Positions 1 to 7,990 of a stretch of 48,278 nt of DNA are shown here, in pieces (position 1 is the stretch's first letter; every line of letters starts with the position of its first letter). The stretch is taken from the NCBI GenBank assembly GCA_902796555.1, contig CADBPR010000033.1:1-48278 (forward strand), read 5' to 3'. The DNA comes from an uncultured Bacteroidia bacterium (GTDB lineage: Bacteria > Bacteroidota > Bacteroidia > Bacteroidales > UBA932). Made by a program: the position numbers and the translations under genes. The notes below the pieces were generated by a model. That model had not been told where the DNA came from, searched no databases, and saw nothing but the letters and a program-made list of their open reading frames with translations.

Positions 1-1
1 C

Positions 2-679
2 GAGGCTGCTGAAGCTATGAAGGAACTCGCCCGCTCCGGACGCAAGATTCTCTTTGTGGCGACCAAGAAACAGGCCAAGGATATCGTAGCCGAGAAGGCT
101 ACCGCCATCAACATGCCGTTCGTGACAGAGCGCTGGCCCGGTGGAATGCTGACCAACTTCCCGACCATCCGCAAGGCTGTCAAGAAAATGAACACCATCG
201 ACAAGATGAAAGAGGACGGTACCTACGAGAAGCTCGCCAAGCGTGAGCGTCTGCAGGTGGACCGTCAGCGCGCCAAGCTTGAGAAGAACCTCGGTTCCAT
301 CAAGGACATGAGCCGTCTCCCTTCCGCACTTTTCGTAGTGGACGTACAGAAAGAGGCTAACGCCGTCAAGGAGGCCAACCGTCTCAACATACCGGTTATC
401 GCTATGGTTGACACATGTTGCGATCCCACTCCCATTGATTATGTGATTCCGGCTAACGACGACGCCGCAAAGAGCATCGAGTACATCCTCTCCGCTCTGT
501 GCGCAGCCATCGAGGAGGGACTCAGCGAAAGGAAGCTCGAGAAGGAGAAGGAAGCTACCGAGGAAGCCGTCGTAGAGAAGGCTCCCGCCAAGAAGCTCCG
601 CGCCCGCAAGAACGCAAAACCCGTCGATGTTGAGGCTGAGGCAGCCGCTGCCGAGCCGGCAGCACCCGAGGCTGAATAA
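2..679 (+). CDS. rpsB: 30S ribosomal protein S2, 5'-truncated by the window edge
   Basis: Structural protein of the small ribosomal subunit. The reading frame is already open at base 2 (EAAEAMKEL...), so the true start lies to the left and the first Met in view (base 17) is internal. S2 hallmarks are visible: KILFVATKKQAKDIV, ERWPGGMLTNF, and the late block VIAMVDTCCDPTPIDYVIPANDDA. After the S2 core the protein carries about 55 residues rich in Ala, Glu and Lys, a low-complexity tail that many shorter S2 proteins lack. tsf follows after 25 bases, the usual rpsB-tsf pairing. Assignment is secure; only the N-terminus is missing. Confidence 0.97.
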   Translation, partial: EAAEAMKELARSGRKILFVATKKQAKDIVAEKATAINMPFVTERWPGGMLTNFPTIRKAVKKMNTIDKMKEDGTYEKLAKRERLQVDRQRAKLEKNLGSIKDMSRLPSALFVVDVQKEANAVKEANRLNIPVIAMVDTCCDPTPIDYVIPANDDAAKSIEYILSALCAAIEEGLSERKLEKEKEATEEAVVEKAPAKKLRARKNAKPVDVEAEAAAAEPAAPEAE

Positions 680-704
680 TAACCATTTAGAAAAGATAAA
701 GACT

Positions 705-1697
705 ATGGCAATCACTGCTGCAGACGTAATGAAATTACGCAAGATGACCAGCGCCGGTATGATGGACTGCAAGAAGGCCCTTACCGAGGCGGATGGTGAT
801 TTCGACCGCGCCGTGGAGATTATCCGCGAAAAGGGTAAGCTCATCGCAGCCAAGCGGGCTGACCGTGAGACCTCCGAAGGTGCTGTCCTTTCCCGCATCG
901 AAGGCGGAAAGGCTGTGCTCGTATGCCTCGGCTGCGAGACCGACTTTGTCAGCGCGACCCCTGACTTCAAGGGCCTCGCCGGCAAGATTGCTGATGCCGC
1001 CATCGCTGCTTTCCCGGCTGACATCGAGGCCCTCAAGGCTCTCAAGCTCGCCGACGGTTACAGCGTTGAGGAGGAAGTCTCCGCCCAGGCTGGCAAGACC
1101 GGTGAAAAGCACCTCCTGGCTTACTACGGTACCCTCGAGGCTCCGTTTACGGCCGGTTATGTGCACTTCAACGGCAAGCTGGGTGCAATCGTTGCTTTCA
1201 ACAAGGAAGTGTCCGCCGAACTCGCCAAGGGTATCGCCATGCAGGTCGCTTCCATGAACCCTGTCTCTGTCTCCGCAGCTGACTGCCCGCAGGAGGTCCT
1301 CGACAATGAGCGCACCGTCGCCATCCAGAAGACCAAGGAAGAACTCGTGCAGAAGGCCGTTGACGCCGCGCTCAAGAAGGCCGGCATCAACCCTGCCCAC
1401 GTGGACAGCGAGGCGCACATCGAGTCCAACACCGCCAAGGGTTGGATTACCGCCGAGCAGGCTGAGCAGGCCCGTCAGATTATCAAGACCGTCGGTGAAG
1501 AGAAGGCTGCCAGCCTCCCTGCCCAGATGGTGGAGAACATCGCGAACGGCCGCGTCTCCAAGTTCCTGAAGGAGAACACCCTCGAGGAGCAGGAGTACCA
1601 GCTCAGCGACAGCAAGGAGACCGTGAAGGCCGCCATCGCCGCTGTCGACAAAGAGGCGAAGGTCCTTGCGTTCAAGCGTTTCTCCCTGAGCGACTAG
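705..1697 (+). CDS. tsf: Elongation factor Ts
   Basis: Guanine-nucleotide exchange factor that recycles EF-Tu from its GDP form during translation. I chose the ATG at 705 because the product then begins MAITAADVMKLRKMTSAGMMDCKKAL. That is the family's N-terminal UBA-like domain with the RxxTGAGxxDCKKAL-type motif, and it starts 25 bases after the rpsB stop. A longer open frame from 627 would run through the rpsB tail. At 330 residues it is the longer EF-Ts form with two dimerisation subdomains; CETDFVSATPDFK is the conserved core. It is probably co-transcribed with rpsB and is followed directly by an intrinsic terminator. Confidence 0.97.
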   Translation: MAITAADVMKLRKMTSAGMMDCKKALTEADGDFDRAVEIIREKGKLIAAKRADRETSEGAVLSRIEGGKAVLVCLGCETDFVSATPDFKGLAGKIADAAIAAFPADIEALKALKLADGYSVEEEVSAQAGKTGEKHLLAYYGTLEAPFTAGYVHFNGKLGAIVAFNKEVSAELAKGIAMQVASMNPVSVSAADCPQEVLDNERTVAIQKTKEELVQKAVDAALKKAGINPAHVDSEAHIESNTAKGWITAEQAEQARQIIKTVGEEKAASLPAQMVENIANGRVSKFLKENTLEEQEYQLSDSKETVKAAIAAVDKEAKVLAFKRFSLSD

Positions 1698-1716
1698 TTT
1701 TTACTCTTATACTAAG

Positions 1717-1747
1717 AGCCGGGCTCCTTTCGGGGTCCGGCTTTTTT
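1717..1747 (+). terminator. Intrinsic terminator of rpsB-tsf
   Basis: An 11-bp stem (1717-1727 with 1732-1742, two G-T wobbles) closes a TTTC loop and runs into six T residues at 1742-1747. It starts 19 bases after the tsf stop, so it ends the ribosomal transcript before the convergent gene that follows. Confidence 0.9.
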
Positions 1748-1781
1748 CGTTCATTCCCGGGGACCGCCCGGGCGCTGCGTG

Positions 1782-2876
1782 TCAGATTTTCAGGAAAATT
1801 TTCTGGCGGTAGAGGAAATACAGGACCAGCCAGGCGGCCGCAATGGCGCCTGCTGTCAGCAGTACGGGCCCCCAGGCCCCCAGGAAGCCTGCCAGACCGC
1901 CCAGGAAATAGGAGGAGATGCCGTAGAAATCGACGATGTGCTGCAGGATATAAATCGTGATGGAGTTCATACCGATAACGGCGAAAAAGGTCGTCCATTT
2001 CTTCCATCCTTTCACGTCGATTATCCAATAGAACAGGGCGAACATCGCCAGCGAATAGGCCCCGCAGACCAGTACGAAAGAACTGCTCCAGAGGTTCTTG
2101 TTCACCGGGAACACGAGTCCCCATAGCAGGCCGAGCCCCAGCATGACGACTGCGGCGGCCAGCATCATGACTGTCTTGCTCTCTCCTGTCCACTTTTCGG
2201 AGCGGATAAATTCACCGGTAAACATGCCCAGCATAGCCGTTACGACCGCCGGGATGTGGCTCAGCAGGCCTTCCGGGTCGAAATTGCCCCGGTAGAGTAC
2301 GCCCAGCCCCAGCGCCCTGTCGACATAACCGACGATGTTGCCGTCCTGCGTCAGCGGACCGGCCGCCGAATCCGGTGCAGGAACGAAGGCGACCAGCAGC
2401 CAGTATCCCACCAGCAGCCCGGCTGCAATGACGGCACGGGCGGTGCGTCCGCAATGGATGTACAGGAGGGCTGCCACCATCCAGGCAATGCCAATCCGTC
2501 CCAGAACGCTGTAGATGCGCAAATGGGCGAAATCCAGCCGGAAGAATCCGTTTACCATGACCCCCAGTAGCACCAGAATGATTCCGCGGGAAAGAATCTT
2601 GCGATGAATCTGTCCGCTTGTCCGTCCTGTGGCCTTTTGTTTGGCGTACGAGAAGGGGAAGGAGATACCTGCGATGAAGAGAAACAGCGGGAATATCGTG
2701 TCCATAAAGGTAAACCCGTCCCACCAGGCATGTTCCATCTGGGCATAGAGGGCTGATTCCGTGCCGCCCGGCACCGCCTGGCAGATGTGTTGAATCAGCG
2801 TGGCAAATCCCATAATCATCAGCATGTCAAAGCCCCTGAGGGCGTCCAATGACAGCAGTCGTTTGCTTTTTTCCAT
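1782..2876 (-). CDS. DUF5009 / HGSNAT-like multipass membrane acyltransferase-like protein
   Basis: A 364-residue inner-membrane protein with about ten hydrophobic segments. The N-terminus KRLLSLDALRGFDMLMIMGFATLI matches the opening of the heparan-alpha-glucosaminide N-acetyltransferase-like family (DUF5009/DUF5008 in Bacteroidetes), where the first segment carries SLDALRGxxM. Next comes a loop with FTFMDTIFPLFLFIAGISFPFS, also typical. Members are thought to move acyl groups across the membrane onto sugars, but the substrate here cannot be read from sequence. The ATG is preceded by AAGAA. The gene stands alone: tsf converges on it and the next gene diverges. Family call is good; acyltransferase activity is inferred. 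Confidence 0.8.
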   Translation of the reverse strand: MEKSKRLLSLDALRGFDMLMIMGFATLIQHICQAVPGGTESALYAQMEHAWWDGFTFMDTIFPLFLFIAGISFPFSYAKQKATGRTSGQIHRKILSRGIILVLLGVMVNGFFRLDFAHLRIYSVLGRIGIAWMVAALLYIHCGRTARAVIAAGLLVGYWLLVAFVPAPDSAAGPLTQDGNIVGYVDRALGLGVLYRGNFDPEGLLSHIPAVVTAMLGMFTGEFIRSEKWTGESKTVMMLAAAVVMLGLGLLWGLVFPVNKNLWSSSFVLVCGAYSLAMFALFYWIIDVKGWKKWTTFFAVIGMNSITIYILQHIVDFYGISSYFLGGLAGFLGAWGPVLLTAGAIAAAWLVLYFLYRQKIFLKI

Positions 2877-2992
2877 TTCTTTCTTCGTTGCTTCTGCAGC
2901 TTCTTGGAGGATTGTTATCTGTATAATGCTTTGCGTAGGCGAAGTTAGTAAATTTGCGCCGTATATAAAAGGATTCTGCCGGTCCCTTCTTC

Positions 2993-3037
2993 TATTTGCA
3001 ATTATGTTTTGTATGACTTATATTTGCAATTATGTTT
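2993..3037 (+). repeat. 17-bp direct repeat overlapping a promoter
   Basis: TATTTGCAATTATGTTT occurs at 2993-3009 and again, identically, at 3021-3037 (period 28). The first copy supplies the -33 TTTG and the second overlaps the -7 element. Confidence 0.85.
2995..3026 (+). promoter_or_regulatory. Bacteroidetes-type promoter of the small lipoprotein gene
   Basis: TTTG at 2995-2998, a 20-base spacer, then TATATTTG at 3019-3026 (consensus TAnnTTTG). This predicts transcription from about 3032, a 26-base leader before the ATG at 3058. Confidence 0.75.
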
Positions 3038-3057
3038 AACTAATAACTATAGCAATC

Positions 3058-3603
3058 ATGAAAAGGATATTTTTGTCGGTATTGTCAATGATATGCATCC
3101 CTTTGTTCATGGCTGTGTCTTGTAACAAAGGCGTGGATAACGCTGGTAACCAAGTTCCTTCCGACCAAAACAACAATACCTATCTTGCCGGATATACAGG
3201 GCAGTACCTTGCGGAAGTTCCGGAAACATGGAAAGAGGAATATGTACCGAATATGACTGCGGTGGTGGTTTTCTATGCTGATAAAACATGTTCTGTGTCA
3301 ATAGGTTTTTGGTCTCCTTCGCATCGTGAGCATGATGTACTGTCCCTTGTCTATACGGTAGAAAAAGGAGTCATTACGATGCGGGATGAGAACAGCATCA
3401 GGTTTACGATTCGCAGCCGTGATTATAACCCGGAAATAGACCCATATACGGAATTATCCCGGTATTTGCTGTCTTCAGAGATTACATTGACGGTTGAACA
3501 ATCAAGCGGTCCGGTATGGGACACCTACGCTGAAGCGTTTGATTGGCCCTCGCAACTGGCCCTCAGATGGGTACCTACGGATTATGGTGATATTGTAGCG
3601 TAG
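3058..3603 (+). CDS. Small lipoprotein of unknown function
   Basis: 181 residues. The N-terminus MKRIFLSVLSM...LFMAVSCNKG is a lipoprotein signal peptide with the lipidated Cys at about residue 22, so the mature protein is likely membrane-anchored and periplasmic or surface-exposed. The rest is polar with alternating hydrophobic residues (MTAVVVFYADKTCSVSIGFW, GVITMRDENSIRFTIRSRDY), suggesting a small beta-rich fold. No family is recognised. It has its own promoter. Its codon use looks more AT-rich than its neighbours. It ends 13 bases from the convergent end of rodA. Coding status is well supported by the signal peptide and promoter; function is unknown. Confidence 0.8.
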   Translation: MKRIFLSVLSMICIPLFMAVSCNKGVDNAGNQVPSDQNNNTYLAGYTGQYLAEVPETWKEEYVPNMTAVVVFYADKTCSVSIGFWSPSHREHDVLSLVYTVEKGVITMRDENSIRFTIRSRDYNPEIDPYTELSRYLLSSEITLTVEQSSGPVWDTYAEAFDWPSQLALRWVPTDYGDIVA

Positions 3604-3616
3604 CAGAAATGTCGTC

Positions 3617-5197
3617 CTAAAAATATTTTCTTTCCTCGTGGTCGAGGACGATGAAAATGAATAACAGGACGGTGAACGCCCAAAGGGAAGAGCCTCCGTA
3701 ACTCATCAGGGGCAGGGGAATGCCGATGACCGGCATCAGGCCGATGGTCATGCCGATGTTGATGAACAGGTGCATGAACAGGCAGCAGGCTACGCAGTAG
3801 CCGTAAATCCGGGTGAAATGCTCCCGGCTGTGCTCGGCGTCATGGATAATCCGCCAAATCATCAGCACATACAGTGCGATGACAAAGAAGCAGCCCATGA
3901 AGCCCCATTCCTCTCCCACCGTGCAGAAGATAAAGTCGGTACTCTGTTCCGGAACGAAACCGAACGAAGTCTGCGTACCCTGGAGATAACCTTTCCCGGT
4001 CAGTCCGCCGGACCCGATGGCAATCATGCTCTGGGCTACGTTATACCCCACGCCCGCCGGATCTTCTTTCATGCCCAGCAGCACTTCGATACGCTTGCGC
4101 TGGTGGTCTTGGAGCACATGATTGAAGATGAAGGACGTCGAGAAAACCAGGGCGACACCGGCCAGGAAGGCCAGGATGGACAGAGACATGAAAGAATCTT
4201 TTTCCCGATAGGCCCGCCAGGCATACCAGGGCAGGAAGAGCGCGGCACAAACCAGCAGGATATACAAAGGGTCGATGCCGAGCACTTTGTCCAGGAATCC
4301 GCCTTCTGATACCGTTTCCGCCGGTTCTTCGGCGGGCAGTCCTTCCGTGATGGCAGGGGCTTCAGCGGGGCTTTCCGGGGCTTCTTCGATTGCTTCGACC
4401 ACCGCCTCCGCTTCCGGATGAACGGCCTTGTCCAGCGACCGCATTCCCAGCGGCAGCAGGGCCATCAGCAGGATGAATACGCCACAGGTGAGCAGCCAGC
4501 GCAGGAATCTGCCGCTTTGGAGAACATTGCTGAAGGTAATCAGGCCAATCAGCACCAGGACCGATACATAGGGAGAGGCCGTCAGCGTAAGGATAAACAG
4601 CAGGATAGCCAGGCCGATCAGCGCCAGTACCCACCCGGAAAGGCCTTCCCGGTAGAGCACGAAAATAAAGCCGACATAGACCAGCGCGGAGCCGGTTTCA
4701 CTTTCGCCCAGAATCACCAGCATGGGGATGCCGATAATTGCCGCCGTCAGCAGCAAATGCTTGAATTCTTGTAGTTTATATCCTGCCCGGCTCATCAGGA
4801 AAGCCAGCATCAGGGAGGTGGAAATCTTGGAGATTTCGGCCGGTTGGAAGCGGACCGGCCCGAAGGCGAACCAGGACCGGGACCCTTTGACTTCGATGCC
4901 CAGGAAAATGACGGCCACCAGCAGTACCAGTACAGCCAGGTAGACGGGAATAGCGCCGGCTTCCCAGAATCGGGGCGGTATGATGAACAGGATAATCCCC
5001 GCCAGACCGAATGCCGTCAGAATCCAGACGAACTGTTTTCCGCTGCGGGTCCCCCAGTCCAGGATACCGGCCGGTTCGGAGGCATGGATGGCCGCGTAGA
5101 TATTGACCCAGCCGAACAGGACCAGCAGCAGGTAGATGATAACCAGCCACCAGTCATACGATTGCCGCATACTTCTTCTGCTGAATGTCGTGTCCAT
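3617..5197 (-). CDS. rodA: Rod shape-determining SEDS glycosyltransferase RodA
   Basis: Peptidoglycan glycosyltransferase of the elongasome that polymerises lipid II together with the class B PBP2. SEDS features: many membrane spans, KGSRSWFAFGPVRFQPAEISK, GYLQGTQTSFGFVPEQSTDFIF (with the conserved Asp near the proposed catalytic site), GEEWGFMG, and a C-terminal GIPLPLMSYGGSS. I took the ATG at 5197 because the upstream alternative at 5215 is TTG and lies almost on the predicted transcription start; AGGA precedes this ATG. At 526 residues it exceeds proteobacterial RodA (about 370). Part of the excess is an acidic Pro/Ala/Glu-rich insert at about residues 259-300. It is detached from mreBCD-mrdA by the transporter genes. 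Confidence 0.93.
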   Translation of the reverse strand: MDTTFSRRSMRQSYDWWLVIIYLLLVLFGWVNIYAAIHASEPAGILDWGTRSGKQFVWILTAFGLAGIILFIIPPRFWEAGAIPVYLAVLVLLVAVIFLGIEVKGSRSWFAFGPVRFQPAEISKISTSLMLAFLMSRAGYKLQEFKHLLLTAAIIGIPMLVILGESETGSALVYVGFIFVLYREGLSGWVLALIGLAILLFILTLTASPYVSVLVLIGLITFSNVLQSGRFLRWLLTCGVFILLMALLPLGMRSLDKAVHPEAEAVVEAIEEAPESPAEAPAITEGLPAEEPAETVSEGGFLDKVLGIDPLYILLVCAALFLPWYAWRAYREKDSFMSLSILAFLAGVALVFSTSFIFNHVLQDHQRKRIEVLLGMKEDPAGVGYNVAQSMIAIGSGGLTGKGYLQGTQTSFGFVPEQSTDFIFCTVGEEWGFMGCFFVIALYVLMIWRIIHDAEHSREHFTRIYGYCVACCLFMHLFINIGMTIGLMPVIGIPLPLMSYGGSSLWAFTVLLFIFIVLDHEERKYF

Positions 5198-5224
5198 CTT
5201 ATCCTGCTTTATCAATTCCGTTTA

Positions 5225-5232
5225 CAAAGATA
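5225..5232 (-). promoter_or_regulatory. Probable -7 element of the rodA promoter
   Basis: Reverse-strand TATCTTTG (consensus TAnnTTTG), 27 bases ahead of the ATG at 5197. The -33 region is weak. It forms one arm of an 11-bp inverted repeat whose other arm holds the same element facing the opposite way. Confidence 0.5.
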
Positions 5233-5265
5233 GCGATTATTTCAGAATAAAAACCGCTATCTTTG
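5225..5265. repeat. 11-bp perfect inverted repeat between divergent genes
   Basis: CAAAGATAGCG at 5225-5235 and CGCTATCTTTG at 5255-5265, separated by 19 bases. Each arm contains TATCTTTG, so outward-facing -7 elements lie back to back. This could be a shared operator or simply paired promoters. Confidence 0.8.
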
Positions 5266-5297
5266 CATCAGAACAACAGGTGGTGTCCGGCGCTTTC

Positions 5298-5357
5298 CTT
5301 TCCGTATGACAGGACCGGCTGAGCCGCATCTCCGGGAACCAGAATCATGTAGGGAAG
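5298..5357 (+). other. Predicted long hairpin, possible small RNA
   Basis: Bases 5298-5309 can pair with 5345-5357 (12 bp, three G-T wobbles, one bulged A), enclosing a GC-rich interior with a CGGC/GCCG stem. It lies 30 bases after a forward TATCTTTG element (5258-5265) and ends before the transporter promoter at 5368. It is therefore probably not part of the main transporter leader. Parts recall a THI box or the SRP RNA core, but neither match is complete. I cannot name a family. Confidence 0.3.
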
Positions 5358-5367
5358 ATAAAATATT

Positions 5368-5398
5368 TTTGAGTTCAGCGATTATTTGTCTATTTTTG
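5368..5398 (+). promoter_or_regulatory. Promoter of the amino acid transporter operon
   Basis: TTTG at 5368-5371, a 19-base spacer, and TATTTTTG at 5391-5398: an exact match to the Bacteroidetes consensus. Predicted start is near 5405, a leader of about 40 bases to the ATG at 5447. Its position argues against the longer reading frame that begins at 5306. Confidence 0.7.
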
Positions 5399-5446
5399 TT
5401 TTTTACGAACGAAGAACATATTTGTTATTTGCAGTATCTGAGATTG

Positions 5447-6901
5447 ATGATTAACAGAAGATTTATCTTGCCTTTGCTGGCGGCTCTGTCTCTGACGGTG
5501 ACCGCTTGCCAGCAAAACAAATCTACTGCCCGGGAAATCCGCTCCGAGGCCGACCTGCACGGACTTACCGTGAGCACTTCGGCCGGAAGTTATTTTGACA
5601 ACAAGTATTCCAAATGGGAGGATGTCACCCTGTTCCGCGTCAATACCGAATCCGACGGAATTCAGGCTGTGCGCCAGGGCATCGCGGACGTCCATGTCAC
5701 GGATGAGGTGGCCTTCACCCCGGAAACCCGCAAGCGGCTGGGAATCAAGATGGCGTTCCAGGGCGAGGAGAATTTTGAAGTGGCTTTCGCCGTAAGAAAA
5801 GGAAATGATGAACTGCGTGAGCAAATGGACCGCTTCATTGCCCAATCCAAGGCGGACGGCAGCCTGGAAGCCATCCTGGCTCACTATCTGGAAGGTACTC
5901 CCGCCCCGGAATTTCCGCAGGCCGGTGAGAAAACAGCCGACAGGACGCCGCTCCGTTGTATCACGGCCATGAACATGGCTCCTGTCTGCTATGTAGGGGA
6001 AGGCGGAAAATGGATGGGCATGGATGCTGAGATTCTCCAGCGATTTGCCGCCTGGAGCGGCCGCGACTTCGAGATGAAGTTCCAGGACCTGGGCTCGGGC
6101 ATCCTTGCGTTGAACACCGGACAGTGCGATGTGGTCAGCGCCTGCCTGTATATTACGGACGAGCGCAAGAAATCCGTCGATTTCACCCAGCCCTACTATC
6201 TCTGCCGTCCGGGCTATTTCGTCGTGGACAATAGCGCTTCCGGCCATATGAGCCTTGGGGAAAGACTGAAATTGAACCTTGTCACCGAGAGCCGGTGGAA
6301 ACTGGTCGTGGACGGACTCTGGGAAACGGTCAAGATTACCTTCTTTTCGATTCTCCTGGGTACCCTGCTGGGCGTGGGGGTATGCGCCATGCTCAGAAGC
6401 CGCCGCAAATGGGTGCGCCGGACCGTAACGCTCTATGGCGCGTTCATCCAGGGCATCCCCACGCTGGTGCTCCTCCTCATCATGTTCTACGTCGTATTGG
6501 CGGGCGCGGGCCTGTCCGGCAGCGTCGTGGCCATTGTCACGTTCGCGCTGTGCTTTGCCTGGAGCGCAGGCAGCATCTTTGACACTTCCATCGCATCCGT
6601 GCCCAAAGGCCAGACGGAGGCCGGGCTGAGCCTGGGCTTCACGCCGCTGAAGACGTTTATCGGCATCGTATTCCCGCAGGCCGTGAAAAAAGGACTTCCG
6701 CTGTTTACGGGCGAATGTGTTTCGCTTTTGAAGAGCACTTCCATCGTCGGCTATATCGCCATCATGGACCTGACCCGCGCCAGCGACCTGATTCGCAGCC
6801 GGACCTTTGATGCCTTCATTCCTCTGCTGCTTATTACCGTGGCCTATTTCGTCCTGGCCTGGCTGATGCGTCTGTTGTTAAACTTCCTCCTGAAAAAATA
6901 A
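5447..6901 (+). CDS. Amino acid ABC transporter: lipoprotein substrate-binding region fused to permease
   Basis: A 484-residue fusion. Residues 1-21 are a lipoprotein-like signal ending TVTAC. Residues 37-150 resemble the second lobe of a family-3 binding protein ([57 protein letters not shown]). Residues 168-262 resemble the first lobe ([43 protein letters not shown]). The lobe order is thus swapped relative to free binding proteins. Residues 285-484 are a His/Gln-type permease domain; its coupling loop is [22 protein letters not shown]. The start at 5447 fits signal peptide and promoter. The ATPase gene follows after 2 bases. A polar amino acid is the likely substrate; which one is not visible. 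Confidence 0.88.
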   Translation: MINRRFILPLLAALSLTVTACQQNKSTAREIRSEADLHGLTVSTSAGSYFDNKYSKWEDVTLFRVNTESDGIQAVRQGIADVHVTDEVAFTPETRKRLGIKMAFQGEENFEVAFAVRKGNDELREQMDRFIAQSKADGSLEAILAHYLEGTPAPEFPQAGEKTADRTPLRCITAMNMAPVCYVGEGGKWMGMDAEILQRFAAWSGRDFEMKFQDLGSGILALNTGQCDVVSACLYITDERKKSVDFTQPYYLCRPGYFVVDNSASGHMSLGERLKLNLVTESRWKLVVDGLWETVKITFFSILLGTLLGVGVCAMLRSRRKWVRRTVTLYGAFIQGIPTLVLLLIMFYVVLAGAGLSGSVVAIVTFALCFAWSAGSIFDTSIASVPKGQTEAGLSLGFTPLKTFIGIVFPQAVKKGLPLFTGECVSLLKSTSIVGYIAIMDLTRASDLIRSRTFDAFIPLLLITVAYFVLAWLMRLLLNFLLKK

Positions 6902-6903
6902 GT

Positions 6904-7977
<1,074 letters not shown>

Positions 7978-7990
7978 TAAGCAAAGGAAT

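Noticed and set aside
5266..5357. TPP riboswitch or SRP RNA
   Set aside because: Only short pieces of either consensus are present and the helices of neither family can be completed. Kept as an unnamed hairpin.
5306..5446. 47-codon N-terminal extension of the transporter fusion
   Set aside because: A consensus promoter (5368-5398) lies inside it, and the lipoprotein signal begins only at 5447.
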